A stretch of 64,000 bases of DNA, taken from contig NZ_CP107799.1 of NCBI RefSeq assembly GCF_041431135.1, positions 4,898,001-4,962,000 of the forward strand, written 5' to 3'. Positions 16,431 through 24,158 of this stretch are shown here, piece by piece. The first letter of the stretch is position 1; every line of letters begins with the position of its first letter. The translations under genes and the position numbers were made by a program. Origin of the DNA: Streptomyces sp. NBC_00554. Lineage in GTDB: Bacteria; Actinomycetota; Actinomycetes; Streptomycetales; Streptomycetaceae. Below the pieces are notes generated by a model. It had not been told where the DNA came from and did not search any database. It worked only from the letters and a program-made list of their open reading frames with translations.

Positions 16431-17174
16431 TCAGCGGCGCTCGTACGGGTTCGCCGGCTCCTTCACCGTCTTCACCGAGGTCGAGTCCAGTACGGGCGGC
16501 CACGCCTCGTCCGAGCCGAGCTTGCCCTTGGGGTGCCAGGTGCCGGTGACGGTGACCCAGGTGTCGTTCACGGGGGCGTCGGCACCCTTGATCTCGATCT
16601 TGTACGTGCTCGCGTCGGCCGCGCAGCACGTGATGAGGAGCCGGGCCAGGTACCAGGTGCCGTTGTCTCCCCGGGTGACGAAGCCGGTCATCCGGACCGT
16701 GCGGCCCGTCAGCGACTTGCCGCTGTCGTAGATCGCCCGCGAGGTGTACTCGCCCAGGGTCAGGGCGACGGGGTCCCCGGAGGGGAGCGCCGGGAAGGTT
16801 CCCACGCCCTGGGCCGCACGCTGTTCGGCCTCGCGGTCGGCGCTGTACGAGCCGAGGGCGGGGGGCGGGAAGAGGAGGAGGGCGGCGGCGGGGATGGCGA
16901 GGAGCCAGGCGATTCGGGGGGTGCGGTGGTGGTTGTGGCCGTGGTCGTCGTCGTGGTCCTCTTCGAGGTCCTCGTCCTCGGCTTCGTGGTCGTGCGGTCG
17001 CGTTGCTCGTACGGCGCTCAGGGCGCCCAGCGTCAGCAGCAGTACGCCGGACGCGATCAGGTACACCTTCAGCCCCGACTGCACGTACCGCAGGTACAGG
17101 TCGCTGAAGACGGTGATCCTCAGTACCGCCGCCCCGCTGAGCAGCAACAGCAACGCGGGCCCGTAGCGCCTCAC
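16431..17174 (-). CDS. TIGR03943/DUF1980 membrane protein
   Basis: A 247-residue protein. Two N-terminal membrane helices (ALLLLLSGAAVLRITVF and VYLIASGVLLLTLGAL) precede a strongly acidic/His-rich cytoplasmic loop (EDEDLEEDHDDDHGHNHH, about 70-88) that could bind metal, a third helix (IAWLLAIPAAALLLFP) and an outer domain with a conserved LITCCAADA. The family always accompanies UPF0718 permeases. GTG 17174 overlaps the permease stop (GTGA), confirming cotranslation. Role within the pair is unknown; metal or sulfur-compound handling has been proposed for relatives. Confidence 0.8.
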   Translation of the reverse strand: MRRYGPALLLLLSGAAVLRITVFSDLYLRYVQSGLKVYLIASGVLLLTLGALSAVRATRPHDHEAEDEDLEEDHDDDHGHNHHRTPRIAWLLAIPAAALLLFPPPALGSYSADREAEQRAAQGVGTFPALPSGDPVALTLGEYTSRAIYDSGKSLTGRTVRMTGFVTRGDNGTWYLARLLITCCAADASTYKIEIKGADAPVNDTWVTVTGTWHPKGKLGSDEAWPPVLDSTSVKTVKEPANPYERR

Positions 17175-18241
17175 AGCAGCCACCACCCGACCAGGACACT
17201 GCTCACCAGAGCCACCACCCATGTCACGGAGGAGAAGCGCACGGCGAAGGACTTGCCGAAGGTGCCCGCCTGGAGGGCGATCAGTTTCAGGTCCACCATC
17301 GGGCCGACCACCATGAAGGCCAGCCGCGCGGTCGGCGAGAAGCCCGTCAGGGACGCGGCCACGAAGGCGTCGGCCTCGCTGCACACGCACAGCACGACGG
17401 CCAGTACGGCGAGCAGCAGTACCGACAGCCACGGGGAGCCGGTGAAGAGGTCGAGGACCGACCTCGGGACCGCGATGTTGAAGGTCGCGGCGGCCGCCGC
17501 GCCGAGGACGAGGAAGCCGCCCGCGTGCAGGAAGTCGTGCTGGAGGCCGGTGCGGAAGCCGTCCCAGCGGGAGCCGGTGTACTTCCTGCGGGCCGGCTTC
17601 GGCAGCCGGATCCACTCCTCCCGTCCGAAGCGGATCCACAGCCAGCCCATCACGACTGCCGTCGCGAGGGAGGCGAGCAGCCTGGCGAGGACCATCATCG
17701 GGTTGGCCGGGAACGCGATCGACGTGGCGACCATGACGACCGGGTTGATCGCGGGGGCCGACAGCAGGAACGCCAGGGCGGCGGCCGGGGTGACTCCGCG
17801 GCGCATCAGGCTTCCCGCGACCGGGACCGAGGCGCACTCGCAGCCCGGCAGTACGACGCCGGCTGCTCCGGCCACGGGGACCGCCAGGGCCGGGTTGCTG
17901 GGGAGCAGCTTGTTGAATACCCGCTCGGGGACGAACGCGCCTATCGCCGCCGACACGAGGGTGCCGAGCAGGAGGAAGGGGACGCCCTGCACGGTGACCG
18001 CCGTGAAGACCGTCCACCATGCCGACATCGCGGGGGTGGCCAGGTCGAGGGCGACCATGGGGCCCAGCACCGAGACGACGGTGCCTATCGCCAGTAGCGC
18101 AAGGCCGCCGACGACCAGGTAGAAGACGGTCCGGACGGCGAGGCGGGCACCGTCGGCCAGCCCGCGCCGGGGCGCCGGGTAGTGCTGGTTCTCCACGCGC
18201 CTGGTTCCCGCCTGCCCTTGGGTGTGCTGGTTGTACGCCAT
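17171..18241 (-). CDS. UPF0718 (DUF318) permease
   Basis: A 356-residue integral membrane protein with eight or so helices. Two conserved Cys motifs are visible in membrane segments: LPGCECASVPVAG (about residue 145) and VLCVCSEADAFVAAS (about 275), separated by a cytoplasmic basic loop. These are signatures of the family, thought to move a metal, metalloid or thiol-reactive solute. It overlaps the TIGR03943 gene by four bases. No Zur-like box was seen upstream. The start ATG 18241 leaves a 25-residue polar tail before the first helix. Confidence 0.85.
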   Translation of the reverse strand: MAYNQHTQGQAGTRRVENQHYPAPRRGLADGARLAVRTVFYLVVGGLALLAIGTVVSVLGPMVALDLATPAMSAWWTVFTAVTVQGVPFLLLGTLVSAAIGAFVPERVFNKLLPSNPALAVPVAGAAGVVLPGCECASVPVAGSLMRRGVTPAAALAFLLSAPAINPVVMVATSIAFPANPMMVLARLLASLATAVVMGWLWIRFGREEWIRLPKPARRKYTGSRWDGFRTGLQHDFLHAGGFLVLGAAAAATFNIAVPRSVLDLFTGSPWLSVLLLAVLAVVLCVCSEADAFVAASLTGFSPTARLAFMVVGPMVDLKLIALQAGTFGKSFAVRFSSVTWVVALVSSVLVGWWLL

Positions 18242-18330
18242 CCGCAGGCTAGCTGGGGGCGCTGTGCGGGGGCCTGTAATCGTCGAAGAGGGGGCTGTGC
18301 GGGCGGGCTGGGGTGGGGTTGGGGGTGGTT

Positions 18331-18516
18331 TTTTCGCCCCCTCCGCCCCTACCCGTCCCTTGTTCCTGGGGCTCCGCCCCAGACCCCGCTCCTCAAACGC
18401 CGGAGGGGCTACCCCTAGCCCGTCCGGCGTTTGAGGACGAGCGCGTCAGCGCGATGCGGGGGTCTGGGGGCGGCAGCCCCCAGGTACGGGACGGGTAGGG
18501 GCGGAGGGGGCGAAAA
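18331..18516. repeat. Palindromic MITE-like element, copy C (intergenic)
   Basis: Ends in TTTTCGCCCCCTCC and its reverse complement, with the same inner palindromes and a short centre like copy A. It begins three bases after the stop codon of the TPR regulator gene on the minus strand, so it may serve as that gene's terminator. The upstream flank (about 18242-18330, G/T-rich) holds no gene. Confidence 0.9.
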
Positions 18517-18519
18517 AAG

Positions 18520-19863
18520 TCACAGCGGGGGCTGGGCAGGGGCCGGGCCCAGGGTGGTGGTGCCCGGGGCCGTGCGGTGGCCCAGGCCCGTGCGATACGC
18601 GTCGAGGGCTGCCTCGACGCGGCCCGTGCGGCGGAGCAGGTCGCCGAGGAGGCGGCACAGGTCCGCGAGGTCGCCCGCCGCGCCGGCGCGTTCCAGGAGG
18701 CTGAGGGCTCGGACGTAGTGCTCCTCGGCGGACTCCGTGTCCCGAGCATCCTCCGCGATGATCCCGAGGAGCCGGTGCGCACCGGCGGAGTGGACGGCGC
18801 CCCGCTCGGGACTGAGGTCACCGAGCACCTCGTGGAGAAGCGTCGCGGCCTCCTCCGACTTGCCACGCCGGTGCAGCACATCGGCCAGTTCGACGGCGAC
18901 CTGACTGGTGTAGAGCGCGGCCCGCTTGGCGGAGAGCATGGCCTGCGCCTCCCGCAACTCACCCTCGGCCCGCGCCAGTTCGCCGTTCTGGGCGTACAAA
19001 TACCCGCGCATCCAGTGACAGTTGGCCAGCTCCGTACGGATCTGAAGCTGGCGATAGAGCTCGGCGGCCTTGGCGAGGGACGCGTCCGCCTCCGCCATCC
19101 GCCCCTCGGCGATCATCGTCCGGGCAACCGACCGGTGCATCCGGGCGACCAGCGCGGGATCGCCCACCTGCGGCGCCAGCGCGAGAGCGAGCTCGGCGGC
19201 CTGGGCGGCACGGGCCTGGGCGCCCATGTCCATGTACGGCGCGATGATGCCGGTGTAGAGGAGCAGGAGGGCGTCCGGGTCGTGCATTCCGGTGCGGTTC
19301 AGTTCGTCGAGGGTGGACTCGAACAGGTAGCAGGCGTAACGGAGTTCACCGGCGAGATAGTGGGACACGGCACGGCCGCGAATGGCCGGCACGCGGTTCG
19401 GCAGCGGGGCGTCCCCCAACCGCCCCTCGGACTCCTCGAACCGCTTACGCGCGGTTTCCAGGTCACCGGTCTCCAGGGCGCATTCACCCAGCCCCAGCAA
19501 CGCAGCCGCCTGCTCGGCGACCAGCCCGTGCGCCTCCGCCTCCGCGAGAAGCCCGTCGTACTGCTCCGCCGCGACCTCGGCCTCGCCTGTGGCGAGGGTG
19601 CGCTGCGCGTCGGTGAGCCGCAGCCGCAGGTCGGTGGCGAGGTGGGCGGGGCGCCCTGTGGCCAGTTCCTCGTACGCCACCCCGAGCCGTTCGGCGATGT
19701 GCCTGAGCGCCGGTTCGGAGGCCCGCACCCGCCCGGCCTCCAACGTGGAGATATAGGCGGGCGTATACACGGGTTCCGCCAATTGCTTCTGGGTCAACCC
19801 GCGTGCCGTACGCAGCTGCTGCACCCTGCGCCCGATGATCTCCGGTCCGTCACGCTCCGCCAT
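18520..19863 (-). CDS. HTH (XRE) regulator with TPR domain, possibly peptide-responsive
   Basis: A 447-residue protein. The N-terminal Cro/C1-type HTH (about 10-65) reads VQQLRTARGLTQKQLAEPVY, split here before TPAYISTLEAGR. The remainder (about 75-430) is a chain of helix pairs with TPR-like repeats, for example LLGLGECALETGDLETARK and RTELANCHWMRGYLYAQNGE. HTH plus a TPR superhelix is the architecture of RRNPP receptors (PlcR, NprR, Rgg), whose TPR groove binds short exported peptides. A 47-codon secreted-peptide gene lies divergently 152 bp away, with TTAAGC motifs between them. A general stress or metabolic regulator remains possible. Confidence 0.8.
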   Translation of the reverse strand: MAERDGPEIIGRRVQQLRTARGLTQKQLAEPVYTPAYISTLEAGRVRASEPALRHIAERLGVAYEELATGRPAHLATDLRLRLTDAQRTLATGEAEVAAEQYDGLLAEAEAHGLVAEQAAALLGLGECALETGDLETARKRFEESEGRLGDAPLPNRVPAIRGRAVSHYLAGELRYACYLFESTLDELNRTGMHDPDALLLLYTGIIAPYMDMGAQARAAQAAELALALAPQVGDPALVARMHRSVARTMIAEGRMAEADASLAKAAELYRQLQIRTELANCHWMRGYLYAQNGELARAEGELREAQAMLSAKRAALYTSQVAVELADVLHRRGKSEEAATLLHEVLGDLSPERGAVHSAGAHRLLGIIAEDARDTESAEEHYVRALSLLERAGAAGDLADLCRLLGDLLRRTGRVEAALDAYRTGLGHRTAPGTTTLGPAPAQPPL

Positions 19864-19963
19864 GACTTAAGCATGCCAGTAAGCCGAGTTACATTCGGTC
19901 AAGTCCTGACTAATATCCAACTCCCCTTGTCCCCCTTGCCCTTTGACACTCCTAACCCCTACG

Positions 19964-19989
19964 TTAAGCGCGAGATTAAGCCCGCTTAA
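19964..19989. promoter_or_regulatory. TTAAGC-type inverted/direct repeats, candidate operator
   Basis: TTAAGCG (19964-19970) and CGCTTAA (19983-19989) form an inverted repeat with a 12-bp spacer, which itself contains another TTAAGC (19976-19981). A fourth copy (19867-19872) abuts the start codon of the regulator. Four copies of an AT-containing hexamer in 125 bp of a >70% GC genome is suggestive of a regulator binding array. Confidence 0.5.
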
Positions 19990-20015
19990 TACGCCGCTGT
20001 CGTTGCGAGGTCGCC

Positions 20016-20159
20016 ATGCTCCGACGTATTACCGTCCGCTACTCAAGGGGCTTCGGCGCCGCTGTCATCGCCATCGCAGCTCTGCTGCTCGCGGCGAACG
20101 CGGGGCCCGCGCGAGCGGCCGAGCCGGTACCGGTACCGGTCCTGGCCGTGACGCGCTAG
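20016..20159 (+). CDS. Small secreted peptide precursor (47 aa)
   Basis: A 47-residue frame: a basic start (MLRRITVRYSRG), a hydrophobic core (AAVIAIAALLLAANAG) and an AxA cleavage motif (ARA), leaving a predicted mature peptide AEPVPVPVLAVTR of about 13 residues. It is too short to be an enzyme. A GCGAGG lies upstream of the ATG. It diverges from an HTH-TPR regulator and follows its candidate operator, the layout of cell-cell signalling peptide genes. Its stop codon lies in a 15-bp sequence repeated over the stop of the convergent response-regulator gene. Expression is not proven. Confidence 0.5.
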   Translation: MLRRITVRYSRGFGAAVIAIAALLLAANAGPARAAEPVPVPVLAVTR

Positions 20160-20181
20160 ATCCATTGACCCGCTAGATCCA
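20150..20181. repeat. 15-bp direct repeat covering two convergent stop codons
   Basis: GACGCGCTAGATCCA (20150-20164) and GACCCGCTAGATCCA (20167-20181) differ at one base. The first contains the TAG of the peptide gene, the second the stop of the response-regulator gene on the other strand. Confidence 0.85.
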
Positions 20182-20775
20182 GCCTTCCTCCCAGGCCCGG
20201 TGGGCGGCCGCGTGCCGTGAGTTGGCGTTGAGCTTGGACATGGCCGCCGACAGGTAGTTGCGGACCGTGCCCTGTGCGAGGCCGACCTCTTTGGCGATCT
20301 CCTTGACCGAGGCGCCGGTCCGGGTCGCCCGCAGTACGTCCAGCTCCCGGTCGCTGAGCGGGCAGTCGTCCTCGGTCAGCGCGGATGCGGCGATGTCGGA
20401 ATCGACGTACCGGCGGCCTGCGGCGACGTCACGGATGATCTCCGCCAGCCTGACCGCAGGCGTCGTCTTGGGCACGAACCCGCTGACCCCGGCAGCCAGG
20501 GCACGGCGCAGCACTCCCGGCCGCGCGTGCCGGGTGACCATGACTATCCGGGTGGGCAGTTCCGCGCGGATCTGCTCGGCGGCGGTCAGGCCGTCGGCCG
20601 GGGGCATCTCCAGGTCGAGGACGGCGATGTCGGGCCGGTGCTCGCGCGCCAGCCGTACGGCGTCGGTGGAGGTGGCCGCCTGGGCGACCACGCTGAGGTC
20701 GTCCTCCAGGTCCAACAGGGCGGCCAGTGCGCTCCTGAGGAGCTCCTCGTCGTCGGCCAGCAGCAGCCGGATCAT
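20173..20775 (-). CDS. LuxR-family response regulator (DesR-like)
   Basis: A 200-residue NarL/FixJ-type regulator. The receiver domain has the acidic pair LLADDEE, the phosphoacceptor Asp in AVLDLEMP and a Lys in VPKTTPA. The C-terminal HTH reads SDRELDVLRATRTGASVKEI, then LAQGTVRNYLSAAMSKL. Its ATG overlaps the stop of the kinase gene (ATGA), so the pair is cotranslated. It probably controls the two small membrane-protein genes divergent from the kinase gene (22165-23125), as DesR does for its neighbour, though this is inference. Confidence 0.92.
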   Translation of the reverse strand: MIRLLLADDEELLRSALAALLDLEDDLSVVAQAATSTDAVRLAREHRPDIAVLDLEMPPADGLTAAEQIRAELPTRIVMVTRHARPGVLRRALAAGVSGFVPKTTPAVRLAEIIRDVAAGRRYVDSDIAASALTEDDCPLSDRELDVLRATRTGASVKEIAKEVGLAQGTVRNYLSAAMSKLNANSRHAAAHRAWEEGWI

Positions 20776-22004
20776 CCCGCCTCCCCCTCAGAGTGCCCGT
20801 CTGTGCCTGCTTTCACCGGCAGTGAGGCCGCCACCACGAAGCTGTCCTCCTCGTGTTCCCAGGTCAGTTCGCCTCCGGCGGCCTCCAGGCGCTCGGCCAG
20901 GGTGCGCAGCCCGGTTCCGGTGTCCATGCCCGAGCGGGGCGGTCCTGCCGCGCCGTCGTTGCTCACCCGCAGGCGGGCGAAGCCGTTCGTGAGGCGGTAG
21001 TCGACCTCCGCCCGGCGCGCCTGGCTGTGGCGCAGCACGTTGGTGGTGGCCTCCCGCATCACCAGGCCCAGGAGATGCCGTCCGGCGGTCGGGAGGCGGT
21101 CGGCGTCGGCGGGTTCGATGTGCAGCCGGGCGTCTATGTCGGCCGCGGCGAGGACCCTGGCCGCGTTGGCGATCTCCGCGTCCAGGGAGGTACGGCGATA
21201 GCCCTGCACCACGGCGCGGGTGTCGGTGAGCGCGTCGGTGGCCAGCCGCTGCACGTCCTTCATCTCGGCGGCGGCCCGCGCGGGGTCGGCCTCGACGAGC
21301 CGTGCGGCCAACTCGCCCTTGAGCGCGATCACTTGCAGATGGTGGCCCTGGATGTCGTGCAGGTCGGCGGCGAAGCGCAGGCGCTCGTCCTTGACCGCCA
21401 GTTCGGCGGCGAGCCCGCGGGCCCGGTTGAGCCGCCCGGCGACGTCCCAGCCCCACAGCATGCCCAGCGTGATCCAGGCGACGGAGGCGACCATCACGGC
21501 CGGGAACGCCGTCGCGTGGACCAACCCGTCGCCGGAAGCCAGGGCGACGATCCCGCCGAGCACCGCTGCAACGGCCACCGCTCCGGCGATCAACTCCCGC
21601 CTCCGCCTTGGCGACAGGAACGTCGCCGCGACCGTGACCATCGTCGCCGGGGCGTACGACCACAGCTCGTAGTTCCGGACGGCGAGCGCGACTCCGCCGA
21701 GCAGGGCCGCGCCCACGCTCCCGACGGTCAGCCACGCCACCGGCGGCCGGTCGGGCCAGGTGTCGGGAGCGGGTGCCATCGCCACCCGGCGGCTGAGCAG
21801 CACCGCACTCGCCACCGCCGTGGCCGCCAGGCCGACCGCGCCGGAGATCCGCGCCCAGGCCGCGACGTCCTCGTCGAGGACCCACTCCCCGACGAGGAAG
21901 ACCAAGAAGAACTCGGTGGTGCCGATGAGGCTCCACCAGGTGTAGCGGTGGAAGCCCGTCAGCCCTGCCGGTCCTGCCCCCTGGTCGTTCGGCGCGTCAC
22001 GCAC
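20772..22004 (-). CDS. Sensor histidine kinase (DesK-like, HisKA_3)
   Basis: A 410-residue kinase. The N-terminal half has about five or six membrane helices (e.g. WWSLIGTTEFFLVFLVGEWV) with short loops, so it probably senses a membrane property. The H box is RFAADLHDIQGHHLQVIALK and the ATPase domain has LLGLVMREATTNVLRHS and GMDTGTGLRTLAERL. GTG 22004 (VRDAPNDQ) was chosen over an upstream start because it lies close to the divergent gene's promoter region and removes an atypical Cys-rich extension. Overlaps the response-regulator gene by four bases. Confidence 0.9.
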   Translation of the reverse strand: MRDAPNDQGAGPAGLTGFHRYTWWSLIGTTEFFLVFLVGEWVLDEDVAAWARISGAVGLAATAVASAVLLSRRVAMAPAPDTWPDRPPVAWLTVGSVGAALLGGVALAVRNYELWSYAPATMVTVAATFLSPRRRRELIAGAVAVAAVLGGIVALASGDGLVHATAFPAVMVASVAWITLGMLWGWDVAGRLNRARGLAAELAVKDERLRFAADLHDIQGHHLQVIALKGELAARLVEADPARAAAEMKDVQRLATDALTDTRAVVQGYRRTSLDAEIANAARVLAAADIDARLHIEPADADRLPTAGRHLLGLVMREATTNVLRHSQARRAEVDYRLTNGFARLRVSNDGAAGPPRSGMDTGTGLRTLAERLEAAGGELTWEHEEDSFVVAASLPVKAGTDGHSEGEAG

Positions 22005-22164
22005 GCGGTCATTGTCGCAACGGGTCCGCCGCGGATGACAGTTGTCACACGACGACGTGACAACTCCACGTCCACTCATGCGGGTTCGGCACTACTGGCG
22101 CTGGTCCGCCTTCGCCAGTCTGGGCAGCACGAGATACCCCGCCCCGGTATTCAGGAGCTGCCCC

Positions 22165-22569
22165 GTGAAAACCCTGACGACGAACAAACGCTTCCTCCGC
22201 CACTACCTGGAGATGGTCGCCGCGATGGCCGTCGGAATGGTGGTCCTCGGCCCGGCGCTGCGAGGCGTCCTGTGGCTCGCAGGCCTTGAATTCCCATCGC
22301 AGTACGCGGAGTTGGTCTGCCTGGAGATGGCCTTCGACATGTCGGCAGGGATGGTCGTCTGGATGCGCCACCGCGGTCACGCCTGGGCCGGAACCCTCGA
22401 AATGGCGGGCGCCATGTTCGCCCCGTTCCTCGTGCTGTTCCCGCTGCTGTGGCTGGGCGCGCTCTCGGGCGAGTCCCTGCTCCTCCTGGAGCACGTCCTG
22501 ATGCTCCCGCTGATGTTCCTGCTCATGCTCCGCCGCCGCGCCGAGTACGGAGGTTGCTCTCATGGCTGA
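22165..22569 (+). CDS. Small integral membrane protein
   Basis: A 134-residue protein starting at GTG 22165 with AGGAG eight to nine bases upstream. It has four hydrophobic helices: MAVGMVVLGPALRGVLWLAG, FDMSAGMVVWM, MFAPFLVLFPLLWLGA and MLPLMFLLML. A conserved-looking HRGHAW lies in a loop. No family was recognised. It overlaps the next membrane-protein gene by eight bases and diverges from a DesK-like kinase gene, so it is a plausible target of that two-component system. Confidence 0.65.
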   Translation: MKTLTTNKRFLRHYLEMVAAMAVGMVVLGPALRGVLWLAGLEFPSQYAELVCLEMAFDMSAGMVVWMRHRGHAWAGTLEMAGAMFAPFLVLFPLLWLGALSGESLLLLEHVLMLPLMFLLMLRRRAEYGGCSHG

Positions 22570-23125
22570 CACGACGCCCGCCGCCCGCACGGGCTGGACC
22601 CATTGGCTGCTGGGGCGCTGGCCCACCGCCCTGGCCGTCGCGGTCGCGGCCCTCACCCTGAACGGTCCCGACGCCGACAGCGAGCTCGCGCACATACTCC
22701 CGCTCCTGCCCCTGGAGTACCTGATCGTCGCCAAGTTGAGCAACCGCCGGGCCACTTGGCCGGTGATCAGCGTGGCGTTCGCGCTCACGCTGATCCTGGG
22801 CGCGGTGGACGTGGTCCCGCCGTCCACCGTCTTCGCCGCCGTGGCGCTGGTCGTCCTGGTCTGGGGCGCGCTCGACGGGCAGCTTTCCCGGCCCGACCCG
22901 TTCCGGGTCCAGACCCTGGGCATGCTCGGCTTCGGTGCGGTGGCCCTGGCCGGGCTGATCGTGGACCCGGACGTCGGCCGTTGGCTGATCGCCGCCGGTT
23001 GGTTGCTGCACGGGGTCTGGGACTTCGCGTACATCAAGCTCGACAAGGTGGTGTCGCGCACTTACGCGGAGTGGTGCGGGGTCCTCGACATTCTCATCGC
23101 GGCGGGGCTGGTGTTCCTGTTCTAG
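22562..23125 (+). CDS. Integral membrane protein
   Basis: A 187-residue protein with about six helices (e.g. WPVISVAFALTLILGAVDVV, VFAAVALVVLVWGALDG, GMLGFGAVALAGLIVDPDVG). Between the last two helices lies LHGVWDFAYIKLDKVVSRTY, which contains polar residues that could line a site. No enzyme family was recognised. Its start lies within the end of the preceding membrane-protein gene. Probably coregulated by the DesK/DesR-like pair. Confidence 0.65.
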   Translation: MADTTPAARTGWTHWLLGRWPTALAVAVAALTLNGPDADSELAHILPLLPLEYLIVAKLSNRRATWPVISVAFALTLILGAVDVVPPSTVFAAVALVVLVWGALDGQLSRPDPFRVQTLGMLGFGAVALAGLIVDPDVGRWLIAAGWLLHGVWDFAYIKLDKVVSRTYAEWCGVLDILIAAGLVFLF

Positions 23126-23126
23126 C

Positions 23127-23217
23127 CGAGCCCGAGGGCGTCGGGGAGTGGCACGCCGAGTTCAGAATTCCTTGGTGTCGAGCTCGAACCCGAGGGGGGC
23201 GGGGAGTGGCACGGTCA
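23127..23217. repeat. Imperfect direct repeat of the Uma2 gene 3' end
   Basis: A segment of about 30 bp around GGGGAGTGGCACG occurs inside the end of the Uma2 gene (about 23187-23217) and again beyond its stop codon (about 23127-23155). Read on the minus strand the outer copy encodes VPLPDALGL, resembling VPLPAPLGFEL of the gene, and ends in its own stop. Confidence 0.7.
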
Positions 23218-23716
23218 GGCCGAGCTTGTGCTTCGGTCCCTTGGCGTAGCCGTCGCCCGACGGGTCGGAGTAGACCGTCACCTCGGCCTCTTCCCGGTCG
23301 ATGAGGAGGTAGACGGGGATGCCGGCACGGGCATAGCCGTGGATCTTCTTCTCCCGGTCGCGGTCGGCCGTGCTGGTCGAGGTGACCTCTGCGACGAGGA
23401 GGACGGCGGAGGGGTCGTGCCACTCCTCCTCGTCATGGAAACTGCCTTTGAGGGCGGTCGCCAGGTCGGGGATGACGTGACCGGTCCCGGAGGCACCGGG
23501 GATGTTCAGGCCGATGCCGGTGTAACGACCCAGCCCCTTGTCATGGTCCCAGAACTGCTCGCTGAGCTCCGACACAATCTCCTCGTGCGCCCCATTCGTC
23601 GGTGGCGACACGCAAATCTCCCCTTCAACCAGCTCCACGCGCCAGCCCTCCGGAGCCGCAGCACTGAACAGCTCGAAGGCCTGCTCCACGCCTACGCCGC
23701 CCATGTAGAAGGGCAT
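23162..23716 (-). CDS. Uma2-family (DUF820) endonuclease-like protein
   Basis: A 184-residue PD-(D/E)XK-fold protein. Typical elements are RVELVEGEICVSPP, VIPDLATALKG, AVLLVAEVTSTSTADRDREKK and YARAGIPVYLLIDREE. The Asp, the Glu of AEV and the Lys of the REKK block can serve as the nuclease core. Such genes are numerous in Streptomyces and their role is unclear. The ATG used lacks a ribosome-binding site, whereas an ATG at 23802 in another frame has a perfect GAAGGAGG; the sequence in the gene's own frame stays coding-like up to there (ADHLPGYQGEAFQGPNDD). A frameshift near the N-terminus is therefore suspected. Confidence 0.75.
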   Translation of the reverse strand: MPFYMGGVGVEQAFELFSAAAPEGWRVELVEGEICVSPPTNGAHEEIVSELSEQFWDHDKGLGRYTGIGLNIPGASGTGHVIPDLATALKGSFHDEEEWHDPSAVLLVAEVTSTSTADRDREKKIHGYARAGIPVYLLIDREEAEVTVYSDPSGDGYAKGPKHKLGLTVPLPAPLGFELDTKEF

Positions 23717-23888
23717 CTCGTAGTCGCCGTCAGGGTCGTCGTTGGGGCCTTGAAAGGCCTCGCCCTGGTACCCCGGCAGATGATCGGCTCCGCCGTCGCC
23801 ATGACAGACCTCCTTCGCTCAGCGCCACGCTCCCAGAGTAGACAAGCAGCCCGCACACGGAATCTGGAGCAGGCTCACTGCCGCTGGG

Positions 23889-24158
23889 CTACCGCGCGGA
23901 GACGTGGCTCACGAAGGCCGCGTACGCCTCCGGCGAGAGCGTGAGGGTGCCGCCGGCGGGGTTCTTGGAGTCGCGGACGGCGATGTGGGGGGTGAGGTCG
24001 GCGACTTCGAGGCACTCGCCGCCGCTGCTGCCGCTGTAGGTCGACTTGCGCCACTCGGCTGTGCCGATGGGGGCGCACTCGATGCAGTCGCCGCCGCTGG
24101 ATCCGCTGTACGACGACTTACGCCACTGAGCGCGCGTCAGGTCCTGGCTGCTCCCCAT
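23889..24158 (-). CDS. DUF397 protein with a duplicated motif
   Basis: An 89-residue small acidic protein of the Scr1/BldB-associated DUF397 family. The family signature W-R-K-S-S-Y-S-G is present twice: AQWRKSSYSGSSGGDCIECA and then AEWRKSTYSGSSGGECLEVA, followed by one copy of the C-terminal strand (HIAVRDSKNP, LTLSPEAYAAFV). DUF397 proteins bind and counter the neighbouring XRE regulators. The gene overlaps that regulator's 3' end by 41 bp. The extra half domain is unusual. Confidence 0.85.
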   Translation of the reverse strand: MGSSQDLTRAQWRKSSYSGSSGGDCIECAPIGTAEWRKSTYSGSSGGECLEVADLTPHIAVRDSKNPAGGTLTLSPEAYAAFVSHVSAR

